From positions 1 to 39,213 of IMG/VR virus record IMGVR_UViG_3300036832_000659: 39,213 bases of DNA; one strand, given 5' to 3'. Source of the DNA: a virus. A model generated the notes under the pieces. It made no database searches, had not been told where the DNA came from, and saw only the letters and a list, made by a program, of their open reading frames with translations. The position numbers and the translations under genes are program-made. Shown piece by piece: positions 25,032 through 32,221 of this stretch; the first letter of the stretch is position 1, and the number at the start of each line of letters is the position of its first letter.

Positions 25032-26185
25032 GCCACCCTCGGCATCAACGCCGGTGCGCCGGCTTCCTCGAACAGTTCCTTTTCGGCCTGCTCGATGTAG
25101 TAAGCCGCCTGACGTTCCGTCCGCCAGCCAAAGACCGACATCATGGCCTTGAGCTTGGCGTCGTTGTGCGCGCAGCGGATCGCCGCGAGCTTCCGGCAAC
25201 CGTGCGCCGACAGGCCCGCCGGGACGCCGGCTTCCTTGCACCACGCCCGCAACGCCTCGGCGAGCGAGTGTTCGGTGTACGGGGCGCCGTCGCGGGTCAC
25301 AAGGAAGGTTGCCGACGTGACGTTGCCGCGAGCGGCCGCGTAAGCGTCGAGCGAGGCTTGCAGCGGCGGCAGGATCGGGAGCTTGTGTTCCTTGGGTGCG
25401 TGGCGGTTGCGCCCTTTCCACTCGACCCAGCAAAGCTTGCCGTTGACGATGTTCAGCGGGCCCATCCGCACAATGTCCGAAATCCGGGCACCGGTGTAGA
25501 ACAGCAGGTCTGAGGTCAGCCGCGCTTTCGTCCCGAGCAGGTGCTTTGCCTCGTACGCCTGCGCGTTGTGCTCTTTCCATGCCGTATGCCCGCCGTAGCG
25601 GGTCGGCTTCCGCAATTGGATCGCGGCCGGGTTCTGCGCGATCAGTTGCGGCGTCAGCGCCTCTTGCCGTTCTACCGCCGCCCATTTGAACATCGACTTA
25701 CACGCCTTGACCCGCTCGTTGCCGGTGCTGAAAGCGTCCGGGCTATCGCGCAGCGCGGCGATATGCCCGCTGTTCAGCATTGCCAGCGGGAGGTTGCCGT
25801 AGGGCTGGCCGCTCGTAACGTGTATCTCGCAGCAGATCGATTCGAGAGCGGTCCGGCGCTTTGGCTGGGTCTGCTCGGCGTCGAGTTCGCGCCATGCCCG
25901 CGAACCGAAATATTGCTCGATCAGCCACCGCAGCGTGTTCGACACGGCGCGCTCAATGACGACCTTCGGCCGCCCCATCTTCGGCGGCTCGATGTCCTCG
26001 CCCCGGAACGCACGCTTATATTCGAGGTCGAAAGCGTCCGTGCCGGGGAGTTCGCGCAAGCGGATGCGCGGCGTGCGGATCAGGGCGCGCGTCTCGCGCT
26101 GAAAGAAAACCCGGTTGCCGGGATTTTGCGTGAAGACGTAGCGGTAATCACGCGTACCGCTACCGTCTAACATTCTGACCTTCAT
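25028..26185 (-). CDS. int: Tyrosine-type integrase
   Basis: A 385-residue site-specific recombinase for integration into the host chromosome. N-terminal arm/core-binding parts include KMGRPKVVIERAVSNTLRWLI and a SAM-like helical domain. The catalytic domain shows the first Arg in LLFYTGARISDIVRM, the beta-hairpin Lys region (VEWKGRNRHAPKEHKLPI), the H-x-x-R box as SAHGCRKLAA, a Trp at the usual His/Trp site in VFGWRTERQ, and the nucleophile Tyr in AAYYIEQAEK. The start is ATG 26185, overlapping the preceding gene's stop. It is part of the leftward operon. Confidence 0.92.
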   Translation of the reverse strand: MKVRMLDGSGTRDYRYVFTQNPGNRVFFQRETRALIRTPRIRLRELPGTDAFDLEYKRAFRGEDIEPPKMGRPKVVIERAVSNTLRWLIEQYFGSRAWRELDAEQTQPKRRTALESICCEIHVTSGQPYGNLPLAMLNSGHIAALRDSPDAFSTGNERVKACKSMFKWAAVERQEALTPQLIAQNPAAIQLRKPTRYGGHTAWKEHNAQAYEAKHLLGTKARLTSDLLFYTGARISDIVRMGPLNIVNGKLCWVEWKGRNRHAPKEHKLPILPPLQASLDAYAAARGNVTSATFLVTRDGAPYTEHSLAEALRAWCKEAGVPAGLSAHGCRKLAAIRCAHNDAKLKAMMSVFGWRTERQAAYYIEQAEKELFEEAGAPALMPRVA

Positions 26186-26469
26186 TAGATTCTATCCGTC
26201 GCCGCAGGGAGATGTTTGCGAAGGAGCTCAAGTGCCATCTTTTCGCGCCCCTCGGCCTCATCGAGCGCGATCTTGGTAACGAGCAGCACGCCGACCCAGC
26301 GAGGGATTGGCGCGCCCATGCACCAGCGATTAACCGATTTCGCCGAGGCTCCGGTCATCGCCGCGAACGCGCGCTGCGTCAGCTTCATTTTCTTCAGTGC
26401 TCGGCGCAACTCGTCGGCGGTCAAATCCGCGACGTGCCGGCCCTGGGTTACGGTGATTTCAGCTACCAT
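26185..26469 (-). CDS. HTH protein upstream of integrase
   Basis: A 94-residue XRE/Cro-type DNA-binding protein. The core is LTADELRRALKKMKLTQRAFAAMTGASAKSVNRWCMGAPIPRW, a helix-turn-helix (LTQRAFAAMTGASAKSVNRW). The stop overlaps the integrase start, so it is made with the integrase and may control excision or integrase expression. It is preceded by a non-coding gap of 80 bases with an inverted pair of ATAGGG motifs. Confidence 0.8.
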   Translation of the reverse strand: MVAEITVTQGRHVADLTADELRRALKKMKLTQRAFAAMTGASAKSVNRWCMGAPIPRWVGVLLVTKIALDEAEGREKMALELLRKHLPAATDRI

Positions 26470-26533
26470 TCAAAACCCCTGTGTCGAGAAGTCAGAAATA
26501 GGCACAGAGATCATAGATTTGAAGGAAAAATTA

Positions 26534-26570
26534 TCATAGGGACTATTTTTTATCGCGGCTGTTCCCATAG
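26534..26570. promoter_or_regulatory. Candidate operator pair
   Basis: TCATAGGGAC at 26534-26543 and GTTCCCATAG at 26561-26570 (reverse complement CTATGGGAAC) form an inverted pair. They match 8 and 7 of 10 positions of the TGATAGGAAC motif found around 24.5 kb. They lie upstream of the HTH-integrase pair, where a promoter for these genes is expected, with AT-rich sequence (ACTATTTTTTATC) between them. Confidence 0.4.
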
Positions 26571-26804
26571 GCGGCGTTTCGCCTCGGCGCTTTCGTCGGC
26601 GGCTAGAGCGCTGAAGGCTTCGTCGAGTTGCACGCGATCCCAAATGGTCCGCGCGTCGACGTGCTTCGGCCGCGGCATCCGGCCATCCCGAACAAGGTCG
26701 TCGAACTTGGTTGGGGACACGCCGATATATTCCGCCGCCTGGACCCGCGACAGGCCGCGGGGCGCGAGACTGATCGGTAAGGCCGAGACGGTCCGATCAC
26801 GCAC
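26550..26804 (-). CDS. AlpA/excisionase-like MerR-type HTH protein
   Basis: An 84-residue protein with the helix-turn-helix of AlpA/Xis-like regulators: GLSRVQAAEYIGVSPTKFDDLVRDGRMPRPKHVDARTIWDRVQLDEAF. Such proteins act as excisionases or transcription activators near the integrase. GTG 26804 gives an 8-base overlap with the upstream gene; a longer form from 26846 is possible. It lies two genes upstream of the integrase in the leftward operon. Confidence 0.8.
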   Translation of the reverse strand: MRDRTVSALPISLAPRGLSRVQAAEYIGVSPTKFDDLVRDGRMPRPKHVDARTIWDRVQLDEAFSALAADESAEAKRRLWEQPR

Positions 26805-27069
26805 GGCCGGACCGCTCGCGCTCGGGGCCAAGCACCGCGTCGCCAAATTCGGCGGACACGCCCAAGGCTTCCTTGGTCACGACCGCAAAAGCTTGCTTCA
26901 TCGTTTCCATAAAAGAAGCCTTAACCGTGGGTGCCAGAGCGAGGCTCGCGCGCACCGATCCGAGATGGATCGCCCCGTCCATGCTGTCTTGCCCGGGCGC
27001 CCAATAGGCATTCCACCATTGGCCCTCGACGCGAAAGGCGATCCGCCCGACATCATGTCTTCGCCTCAT
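26797..27069 (-). CDS. Small hypothetical protein
   Basis: A 90-residue protein, MRRRHDVGRIAFRVEGQWWN... followed by a helical KASFMETMKQAFAVVTKEALGVSAEFGDAV. The start overlaps the mini-Rad50 stop (ATGA). No family is recognised. Its place directly after the ATPase suggests a part in the recombination module, without other evidence. Confidence 0.65.
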   Translation of the reverse strand: MRRRHDVGRIAFRVEGQWWNAYWAPGQDSMDGAIHLGSVRASLALAPTVKASFMETMKQAFAVVTKEALGVSAEFGDAVLGPERERSGRA

Positions 27070-28742
27070 GCCGCCATCCTTTCGCCGAGCGGCTCAGCAT
27101 TGCCGCCGGTGAGCCAATACGACCGCCCGATCCCGGCCGCGGCGAGGTCGGGCTGCATCTCGCGGCGAGGCAGCGTCATGCACATGAGCGCGGGGATTTT
27201 GACCGTATCGAGCAGCGTCAGGAGGCCCGAGCGCGACGGGGCGTCGAGGATATCGGCGCCGTCGAGGATGACGAGTTCGGAGCCGTCGAGCTTCGCCATC
27301 GCCACAGCCAGCGTGACCCGCACCCGGTATTGCTCCGACGACGACAAGAGCCCGTAAGGGCGCCCGCCGTATGCGATCCCGCCGGCATCGTCGAGGCGCA
27401 CAGCCGACCATCGCGCCGTCTCGCAGAGCGCGCCGAGCTCGGTGTTGAAGACCTCGAGGACTTGCGCCAGCTTCGCCGCCCGCAACCCGTCCGGGCTCAG
27501 CAGCGCGATCACGATCTCGTTGCCCTCGACCAAGCGGTGCAGCCGGTCGGCTTCCTTTTTGGTGCGGAATTCGGCGAGGCGGCTTTCCGCGGCTTTCAAC
27601 TGTGCCTCGGCGGTCGTGATGTCGGTGCCGGTCTCGACGGCGCGCGGCCAGGAGTCGAGACGCTGGCGGGCGTCGAGCGAGTCCCGCACCGCTTTCTCGC
27701 CCGCGGCAACATCGCGCCGAGCTTCGTTGAGGTCATCATAGGCACGCGCCGCGGCACCATCGGCCGAAGCGATGGCGTCCCTGCGCCGTTTCAGCTCGGC
27801 ATTGTCGATCTCGGTTTGCGGGGCTTTCTCGACCCGGGTTTCCACCAGCGACGCCTTGACGAAGATCAGCGGTCCCGAGCAATGCGGGCAAGGAAACGAG
27901 ACGGGCGACGAAGCGGGCGGCAGCGCAGCGCGGGCGCCCTGTGCGTCCCGAGACGCAACCCGGTATTCCTCGACACGCGCTGTAGCGCGCTCCAACGCGG
28001 CGGCACGGGCATCGTAGAGTTCGGCTTCCTCCTCGAGCCGGCGGCGCTCGGCGTCGGACACCGCGGACGCGCTGATCGCGTGGTCGCGCGCGGTTTGAGC
28101 TCTCGACACGGCTTGCGTCAGGTCGCGTTCGTCGAGGTCGGCGAGGTCCGGCCGCCATGTCGCAGCGATCCGGCTGCCGTAATTGGCGCCGGTCGTGTGC
28201 CGCCACATTCCCTTGAGCTCGGCACCCCGCTCTCGGCGGGCCGAGACGGTCGCATCCCATCCGTCGCGCTCGATCAGCGGCCAGATCGTTTTGAGCACCG
28301 CGCCGGCGTCCATTTCCGCCTCGTCGAGCGCTTGCCCGAATTCCTCGCGCGTCGGGTCGGCGTGCAGATACTCGGCGAGGACGCGCAGTCGTTCTTTCGC
28401 GGCCATCGTCACGATCGTTTCCAGCCCTACCGCATAGGCGCTCGCGGCCGGCGCCTTGCCGTCCGATGTCAGCCGGGCCGAGGGCCATTCGACGAGCGCA
28501 CGGCCGTCGTCGCCGATGACCTCGACGGTGCCGGTGGCCGCGCCGGTATGGACGAGGGCGCCGGCCGCGTTGGCTCGCAAGCCGGGGACCGGGAGCGCAT
28601 TCCCCGTGAGCGCGGCGCCGGCCGCCTGCGCGATCGAGGATTTGCCGGCGGCGTTCAAGCCTCCCAGGAGCGCGATCGGCGCGCATTCGATTTGCGCCTT
28701 TGCACAGCCGCGGAAATTGCTGACGATGATGGCGATCGGCAT
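27066..28742 (-). CDS. Mini-Rad50/SbcC-like ATPase
   Basis: A 558-residue SMC/Rad50-type ATPase. Walker A is GGLNAAGKS (residues 27-35) after VSNFRGCAKAQIE, as in AAA-type recombination ATPases. A central coiled coil carries one CPHC (285-288) like the Rad50 zinc hook. The signature motif is LLSSSEQYRVR (465-475), and Walker B reads LVILDGADIL (490-499), in which the usual Asp-Glu pair is Asp-Gly. It is about half the size of SbcC, and no SbcD/Mre11-type nuclease gene is present in the window. It may tether or load DNA for the operon's own nuclease and annealing protein. The stop is followed after three bases by the stop-proximal region of its upstream partner. Confidence 0.85.
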   Translation of the reverse strand: MPIAIIVSNFRGCAKAQIECAPIALLGGLNAAGKSSIAQAAGAALTGNALPVPGLRANAAGALVHTGAATGTVEVIGDDGRALVEWPSARLTSDGKAPAASAYAVGLETIVTMAAKERLRVLAEYLHADPTREEFGQALDEAEMDAGAVLKTIWPLIERDGWDATVSARRERGAELKGMWRHTTGANYGSRIAATWRPDLADLDERDLTQAVSRAQTARDHAISASAVSDAERRRLEEEAELYDARAAALERATARVEEYRVASRDAQGARAALPPASSPVSFPCPHCSGPLIFVKASLVETRVEKAPQTEIDNAELKRRRDAIASADGAAARAYDDLNEARRDVAAGEKAVRDSLDARQRLDSWPRAVETGTDITTAEAQLKAAESRLAEFRTKKEADRLHRLVEGNEIVIALLSPDGLRAAKLAQVLEVFNTELGALCETARWSAVRLDDAGGIAYGGRPYGLLSSSEQYRVRVTLAVAMAKLDGSELVILDGADILDAPSRSGLLTLLDTVKIPALMCMTLPRREMQPDLAAAGIGRSYWLTGGNAEPLGERMAA

Positions 28743-28745
28743 CGC

Positions 28746-29732
28746 CTAGACCTCGAATTCTACGCGGCCGGTGCGCGGCGGTTCGGCGGGCGTGTCGCTT
28801 TTTGGCTCCTCATTTGAGGGCGGCGGCTGTTCCGGTTGTGACGATGCCGGTGGCGCGGCGTCTCGGCGCGGACGGCCGCGCGGGCGTGACGCTGGCGAGG
28901 CTTCCGCGGGCTTGCTGTCCTCGACCGGCGCCGGCACGGCCTCGAACCAGTCGGCCGGGTCGCTCATGCCGTCGCGCAGGCTGTTGTAAATCTTTTCCAG
29001 CATGACGACCTGGGCGGGCCGGATCGCGTCGAGCCGGCGCTGAATGCGCGCCTCAATCTGCGGCTGGGTGACATTAAATTCCGCGAACGCCGCGAGCATC
29101 TGCTTGATGCCCTCCGGGCTCGTATCTGCCTTGGCCGTCATCGTGCGCTCGCAGGCTTGAACCGCGGCCTCGGTGACGTCGCCGGGAATCACCGTTAGCA
29201 GGACCGCCCGCTTGCGGCGCTGGCCGAAATTCGCGATCAATTCGTAAATGTCGCGCTCGTCCTTGAGCTGATAGCCGCCCTGCCGCGTGTCGCGCCAGTG
29301 CCGGACCTGAAATTGTCGCTCGTCATAAAACCCGGTTTCGAGGTCCCAGGCATAGGCGACGCATTCGCTATATTCGCCGTGCCGCGCGATTTCCTTGATG
29401 CCGCTCGCGATGTTGCCCCAGCGCTGCGCAATCGCCTCGGCCAGCCGGATCGAAGGCCCGCGAATATCCGTGCCGCCGCGGGCGTACTGGTAGATGGCGG
29501 ATTTCGCCAGCGTCGGCCGCGTGCAGTCGTTCAGGATGCGGTCCATACAGCGGACCGAGTCCCGCGGGTTCGCCCTGGCGATCAGCATCCGGGCTTGAAC
29601 CTCGGCAACGGCACGCTGGCTCTCGACCGACACGAGTCCGCCGCCGCCGCTCCCGGCGTTCGTCGATATTTCACCGGCGGTGAATGGGTTGGCGTCGCGC
29701 GGTTCCGCGAGGCGGGGCATGTTACTTGCCAT
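28746..29732 (-). CDS. Conserved phage recombination-module protein, putative annealing protein
   Basis: A 328-residue protein. The central block, CTRPTLAKSAIYQYARGGTDIRGPSIRLAEAIAQRWGNI, then YSECVAYAWDLETGF, DIYELIANFGQRRKRAVLLTVIPGDVTEAAVQACE, is a pattern I know from many phages, next to RecB-like or Cas4-like nucleases. By that context it is probably a single-strand annealing protein in the role of RecT/Erf. The C-terminal 90 residues are Pro/Ser/Ala-rich and disordered, ending in an acidic EFEV, as in SSB-like tails. GGAGA precedes ATG 29732. The assignment to annealing is inference. Confidence 0.7.
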   Translation of the reverse strand: MASNMPRLAEPRDANPFTAGEISTNAGSGGGGLVSVESQRAVAEVQARMLIARANPRDSVRCMDRILNDCTRPTLAKSAIYQYARGGTDIRGPSIRLAEAIAQRWGNIASGIKEIARHGEYSECVAYAWDLETGFYDERQFQVRHWRDTRQGGYQLKDERDIYELIANFGQRRKRAVLLTVIPGDVTEAAVQACERTMTAKADTSPEGIKQMLAAFAEFNVTQPQIEARIQRRLDAIRPAQVVMLEKIYNSLRDGMSDPADWFEAVPAPVEDSKPAEASPASRPRGRPRRDAAPPASSQPEQPPPSNEEPKSDTPAEPPRTGRVEFEV

Positions 29733-29755
29733 TCTTCAGTCTCCTTTCACAAATC

Positions 29756-29865
29756 GTGGCGTTGCGCCGTGGGGCGGGGCCGAGCGGCACCGTACGTAGC
29801 GATGCGAGGCGTGGTGGCGAGGTGAGATGCGATACGATGCGCAGTGCAGCGTGGCGGGGCGATGC
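29756..29865 (-). repeat. Pentanucleotide array 1 (CGCNN)n
   Basis: The gap between two leftward genes is filled by degenerate five-base units. On the coding (minus) strand they read CGCCC CGCCA CGCTG ..., then CGCAT CGTAT CGCAT, then CGCCT CGCAT CGCTA. Nearly all units begin CG or CT. There are no coding signs in register; in-frame TGA lies just before the next gene's start. The array stops about 25 bases before the ATG, leaving a normal Shine-Dalgarno. Confidence 0.75.
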
Positions 29866-29867
29866 CG

Positions 29868-30368
29868 TCATTTGATCTTCGCCAGTTCGTTCAAGGTTTG
29901 GTCGAGCGGCAGTACCGGCGAATCAGGGGCGCTGATGCTCAAAACGCGCGCCAAACTGCGCGATGACGATACCGCCGCGACAGCGCTGAGCAGCGCGAGG
30001 CGACCGAGGAATTGCTGTCGCTCGCTGTTGCTCAGTGCGGCTGTTTCGAGGCCGCGCATCTCTTTCAGCCCGAGCGTCGCTTGCCGGAACGATTTTCGGC
30101 GGCGCCGATCTGGTGCCACCGTCGCCCGTTCTGGTTCCGTTAGCCGGCGCAAGCCGACAGTGGGGACGGCCTCGAATACGATGGTTTCCTCGTCGCGCAG
30201 ATCGCTGCGAGCCGCCGCCAGCACATGGCGGTTCTTGCGCAGATCGCACCGGGCAACGGCTTCCATCATGCCGTAATTGACCGTCGCGCCCGGTTCGACG
30301 GTGCGCAAAAGCTCGACCAGCGCTTGGCGCTCGACCGCTCGACTGTTGGTGATTTGCTCTAGTGGCAT
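29868..30368 (-). CDS. Phage protein with N-terminal winged-helix-like domain
   Basis: A 166-residue protein from ATG 30368 with AAAGGAAAAC as ribosome binding site. Residues 13-75 (ALVELLRTVEPGATVNYGMMEAVARC... RKNRHVLAAARSDLRDEETIVFEAVPTVGLRRL) fit a winged helix seen in small phage regulators. The second half is helical and basic in part (DRRRRKSFRQATLGL). The frame is open upstream into array 2, but that part is pentamer-derived Arg/Pro-rich sequence, so the ATG with the good binding site is preferred. It sits between the unknown conserved protein and the putative annealing protein. Confidence 0.7.
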   Translation of the reverse strand: MPLEQITNSRAVERQALVELLRTVEPGATVNYGMMEAVARCDLRKNRHVLAAARSDLRDEETIVFEAVPTVGLRRLTEPERATVAPDRRRRKSFRQATLGLKEMRGLETAALSNSERQQFLGRLALLSAVAAVSSSRSLARVLSISAPDSPVLPLDQTLNELAKIK

Positions 30369-30377
30369 CGATGTTTT

Positions 30378-30507
30378 CCTTTGAAACTTCGTTGCGTTGC
30401 GGTGCGCCGTGATGCGTGGCGGCGCGGGGCGGCGTGGTGCGTCACGTCGCGAAGCGTGGTGACAAGGTGCGCTGTGTCGCGGGACGCCGCGGCGGGTGCG
30501 GACGAAT
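30378..30507 (-). repeat. Pentanucleotide array 2 (CGCNN)n
   Basis: Same structure as array 1: on the minus strand GCCAC GCATC ACGGC GCACC GCAAC GCAAC, i.e. a C-GC-N-N period of five across about 130 bases, from just after the upstream gene to about 10-15 bases before the ribosome binding site of the next. G-rich on the plus strand, C-rich in the transcript. Confidence 0.75.
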
Positions 30508-31098
30508 TCATTCAGCAGCCAACGCACCGGGTTGTGATATCTCGACAAGTTCGGCGAGCCGGAAGCGGCCATAGAACCCGCCATTAATCGGGCGGAAACG
30601 ACCGATGCCGGTAAAAGCACCCATCTGCTCGATGAAGTAGCGCAGCACGTCAGCCGTTACCGTTTCGTCTAGGATGTGGATTGTTAAATCGCCTTTCCAC
30701 TGGTCAATGCGGGGCATCTGGCGCCAGACCCGACCGCCGCGCCCGCTTCCCGGTTGAGCATCTAGTGACAACCATTCGCCGGGAACATCGTCGGCCTTAA
30801 TGGGCAGGATTATACCTTCCGAGATGAGCGTCCCGGCTCTTACATGCTTGGTGTAAGTAGCCTTGCCCTTGCCCGGAATTTTGATGCTGAGGTATTGAGC
30901 GCACTCAACAAGCGACTCTTTGAATTGAGTTGCTGGGATGAAGACGTGACCATCAGACGTGACGTGCAAACGATGCCGCCAGGTGCGCACTTCATAATCG
31001 TCGTGGCTTTCCTTTTCGTGGCGCGGAAACTCCCGTTCGTATTTGCGAGATTGCGAATACGGGGAAACAGAAGCCAGTGAGGCAATGTAGATTTTTAT
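30508..31098 (-). CDS. Conserved phage protein of the recombination operon, unknown function
   Basis: A 196-residue protein. The best start is the ATA codon at 31098-31096: GAGGGAG lies seven bases upstream, and the protein from there (IKIYIASLASVSPYSQSRKY) begins as relatives I know begin after Met. No ATG, GTG or TTG is suitably placed nearby. Landmarks are KESHDDYEVRTWRHRLHV, GHVFIPATQFKESLVECAQYL, IPGKGKATYTKHVRAGTLI, a C-terminal AFTGIGRFRPINGGFYGRF. A possible resemblance to RAMP/Cas7-like folds (an IPa..fk...l helix plus a Gly-rich loop near the C-terminus) is my impression only. A longer form from ATG 31344 would translate array 3. Confidence 0.7.
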   Translation of the reverse strand: MKIYIASLASVSPYSQSRKYEREFPRHEKESHDDYEVRTWRHRLHVTSDGHVFIPATQFKESLVECAQYLSIKIPGKGKATYTKHVRAGTLISEGIILPIKADDVPGEWLSLDAQPGSGRGGRVWRQMPRIDQWKGDLTIHILDETVTADVLRYFIEQMGAFTGIGRFRPINGGFYGRFRLAELVEISQPGALAAE

Positions 31099-31105
31099 CG
31101 TTTTA

Positions 31106-31336
31106 CTCCCTCGGTGTGAAAGCGTGGCGTGGCGACGAGCAGCGAAGTGTAACGTCGTGTCGCGTTGCGTTGCGGGGCGGCGAGCGGCGAAGCGACGCGT
31201 AGCGGCGAGTTGCGGAAACCGATAAACAAATCGGTGCGGGGCGATGCGGAACTGGACGGTGCGGAACGGTGCGCAGCGTAGCGGAGCGGGGCACCGCGAG
31301 GCGGGGCGCCGTGACACCTTAAGGAAGTGCGCCACT
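31106..31336 (-). repeat. Pentanucleotide array 3 (CGCNN)n
   Basis: The longest array, about 230 bases. On the minus strand: CGCTC CGCTA CGCTG CGCAC, then CGCAA CTCGC CGCTA CGCGT, then CGCCC CGCAA CGCAA CGCGA. It is interrupted at 31218-31235 by a perfect inverted repeat ACCGAT-aaacaa-ATCGGT. It runs from the nuclease stop to just before the GGGAG of the next gene. Confidence 0.8.
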
Positions 31337-32221
31337 CTATTCATGTTGCTTCCACTCGTGGCAAAACTCGGTCGAATGGGCTGGGCAATATTTGGCACTA
31401 CACAATCGGGAACTCGGGTTCGCCATAAAGGCCCAACTGTCACCGGGCTTCAGTCGCCGAGCGGGATCGCCATCGCGAAAGGTCGCGAGATCAAATGCCA
31501 TCCGGCGCAGGATATGCGATGCGGCGGTTTCAGCGTGGCTGAGGACCGCTTCCGTTGTCACTGGCAACGGCTGGGGTTTTCTTGGACTAATGCGGGCTAC
31601 AAAATCGATGACGCCGCGCTCGATCTTGTAGCCGTGGCTGCGGCTCAAGAGTGAATAACCGCCGATTTGAGCCGCCCATGAGGATGGCTGGCGCGCCCCG
31701 GTTTTAAGGTCGCGAATCGATCCCGGCTCCTGACAGATATTATCCGCCTGCCCGCTCAAGATTAGCCCCGTCTCGACTTCGGCTTCTAACCTTGTTTCCA
31801 CCAGAACCGGATTGATCGTCGGCGCGATGTTGTCGTGAAAAATCGCGGACATCCGAACGACTTGATCGGTGGCGTCGCGCATTGAATGGGTCGGGCCAGC
31901 CGGCGGATCAAACTGAAGTTCGATACCGTCAACCGCGTCGGAGAGTGCTTCGCGGGCGTTCTCGATCGCTACTGTTCTGAGCGGCAGGGAGCCGGTCCGC
32001 GCCTTTATGCCCAGAACTGTGGATGCCGCCTTGTGGACAGCAGTCCCTATTACTGCCGCAATCGAGGTTGGCGTGTATCGCAAGACATAGCCGGCGTTGG
32101 CAATGTGCCGCCAGAACAAGCGCGCCGCTGCGCGCCGCTGGCAATCACCATAGCTGCTCAACGAACTTACCCGGATGACGGTCGCTTGGTCCGCCCATTT
32201 GTTGAGATCGTCGGCGCTCAT
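31337..32221 (-). CDS. Cas4/AddB-like Fe-S exonuclease (PD-(D/E)xK)
   Basis: A 294-residue RecB-family nuclease. Visible motifs are the His of GTAVHKAAS, acidic residue in LSGQADNI, the DxK of IRDLKTG and QIGGYSLL (QxxxY). Four cysteines are placed as in Fe-S nucleases: C27 (SYGDCQRR) and a C-terminal set C274, C279, C287 (RLCSAKYCPAHSTEFC). This enzyme probably resects double-strand ends of phage DNA for the putative annealing protein of the same operon. The start overlaps the preceding gene's stop. Confidence 0.85.
   Translation of the reverse strand: MSADDLNKWADQATVIRVSSLSSYGDCQRRAAARLFWRHIANAGYVLRYTPTSIAAVIGTAVHKAASTVLGIKARTGSLPLRTVAIENAREALSDAVDGIELQFDPPAGPTHSMRDATDQVVRMSAIFHDNIAPTINPVLVETRLEAEVETGLILSGQADNICQEPGSIRDLKTGARQPSSWAAQIGGYSLLSRSHGYKIERGVIDFVARISPRKPQPLPVTTEAVLSHAETAASHILRRMAFDLATFRDGDPARRLKPGDSWAFMANPSSRLCSAKYCPAHSTEFCHEWKQHE

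Noticed and set aside
25032-25685. Upstream extension of the winged-helix protein to 334 residues
   Set aside because: The added part lies antiparallel in frame to integrase codons with shadow composition (Arg/Gly-rich); ATG 25031 with ATGA overlap is much better.
26931-28817. A 628-residue open frame on the plus strand
   Set aside because: It is antisense to the mini-Rad50 gene, is Arg/Gly/Pro-rich without domains, and arises from the GC-rich codon positions of the real gene.
29756-31336. Pentanucleotide arrays as a CRISPR array
   Set aside because: No repeat of 20-40 bases with unique spacers; the unit is five bases and degenerate.
31099-31443. Array 3 translated as an N-terminal extension
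   Set aside because: The frame is open, but the array-1 gap has an in-frame stop before its gene, the peptide is low-complexity Arg/Pro, and a good ribosome binding site lies after the array. Not fully excluded.
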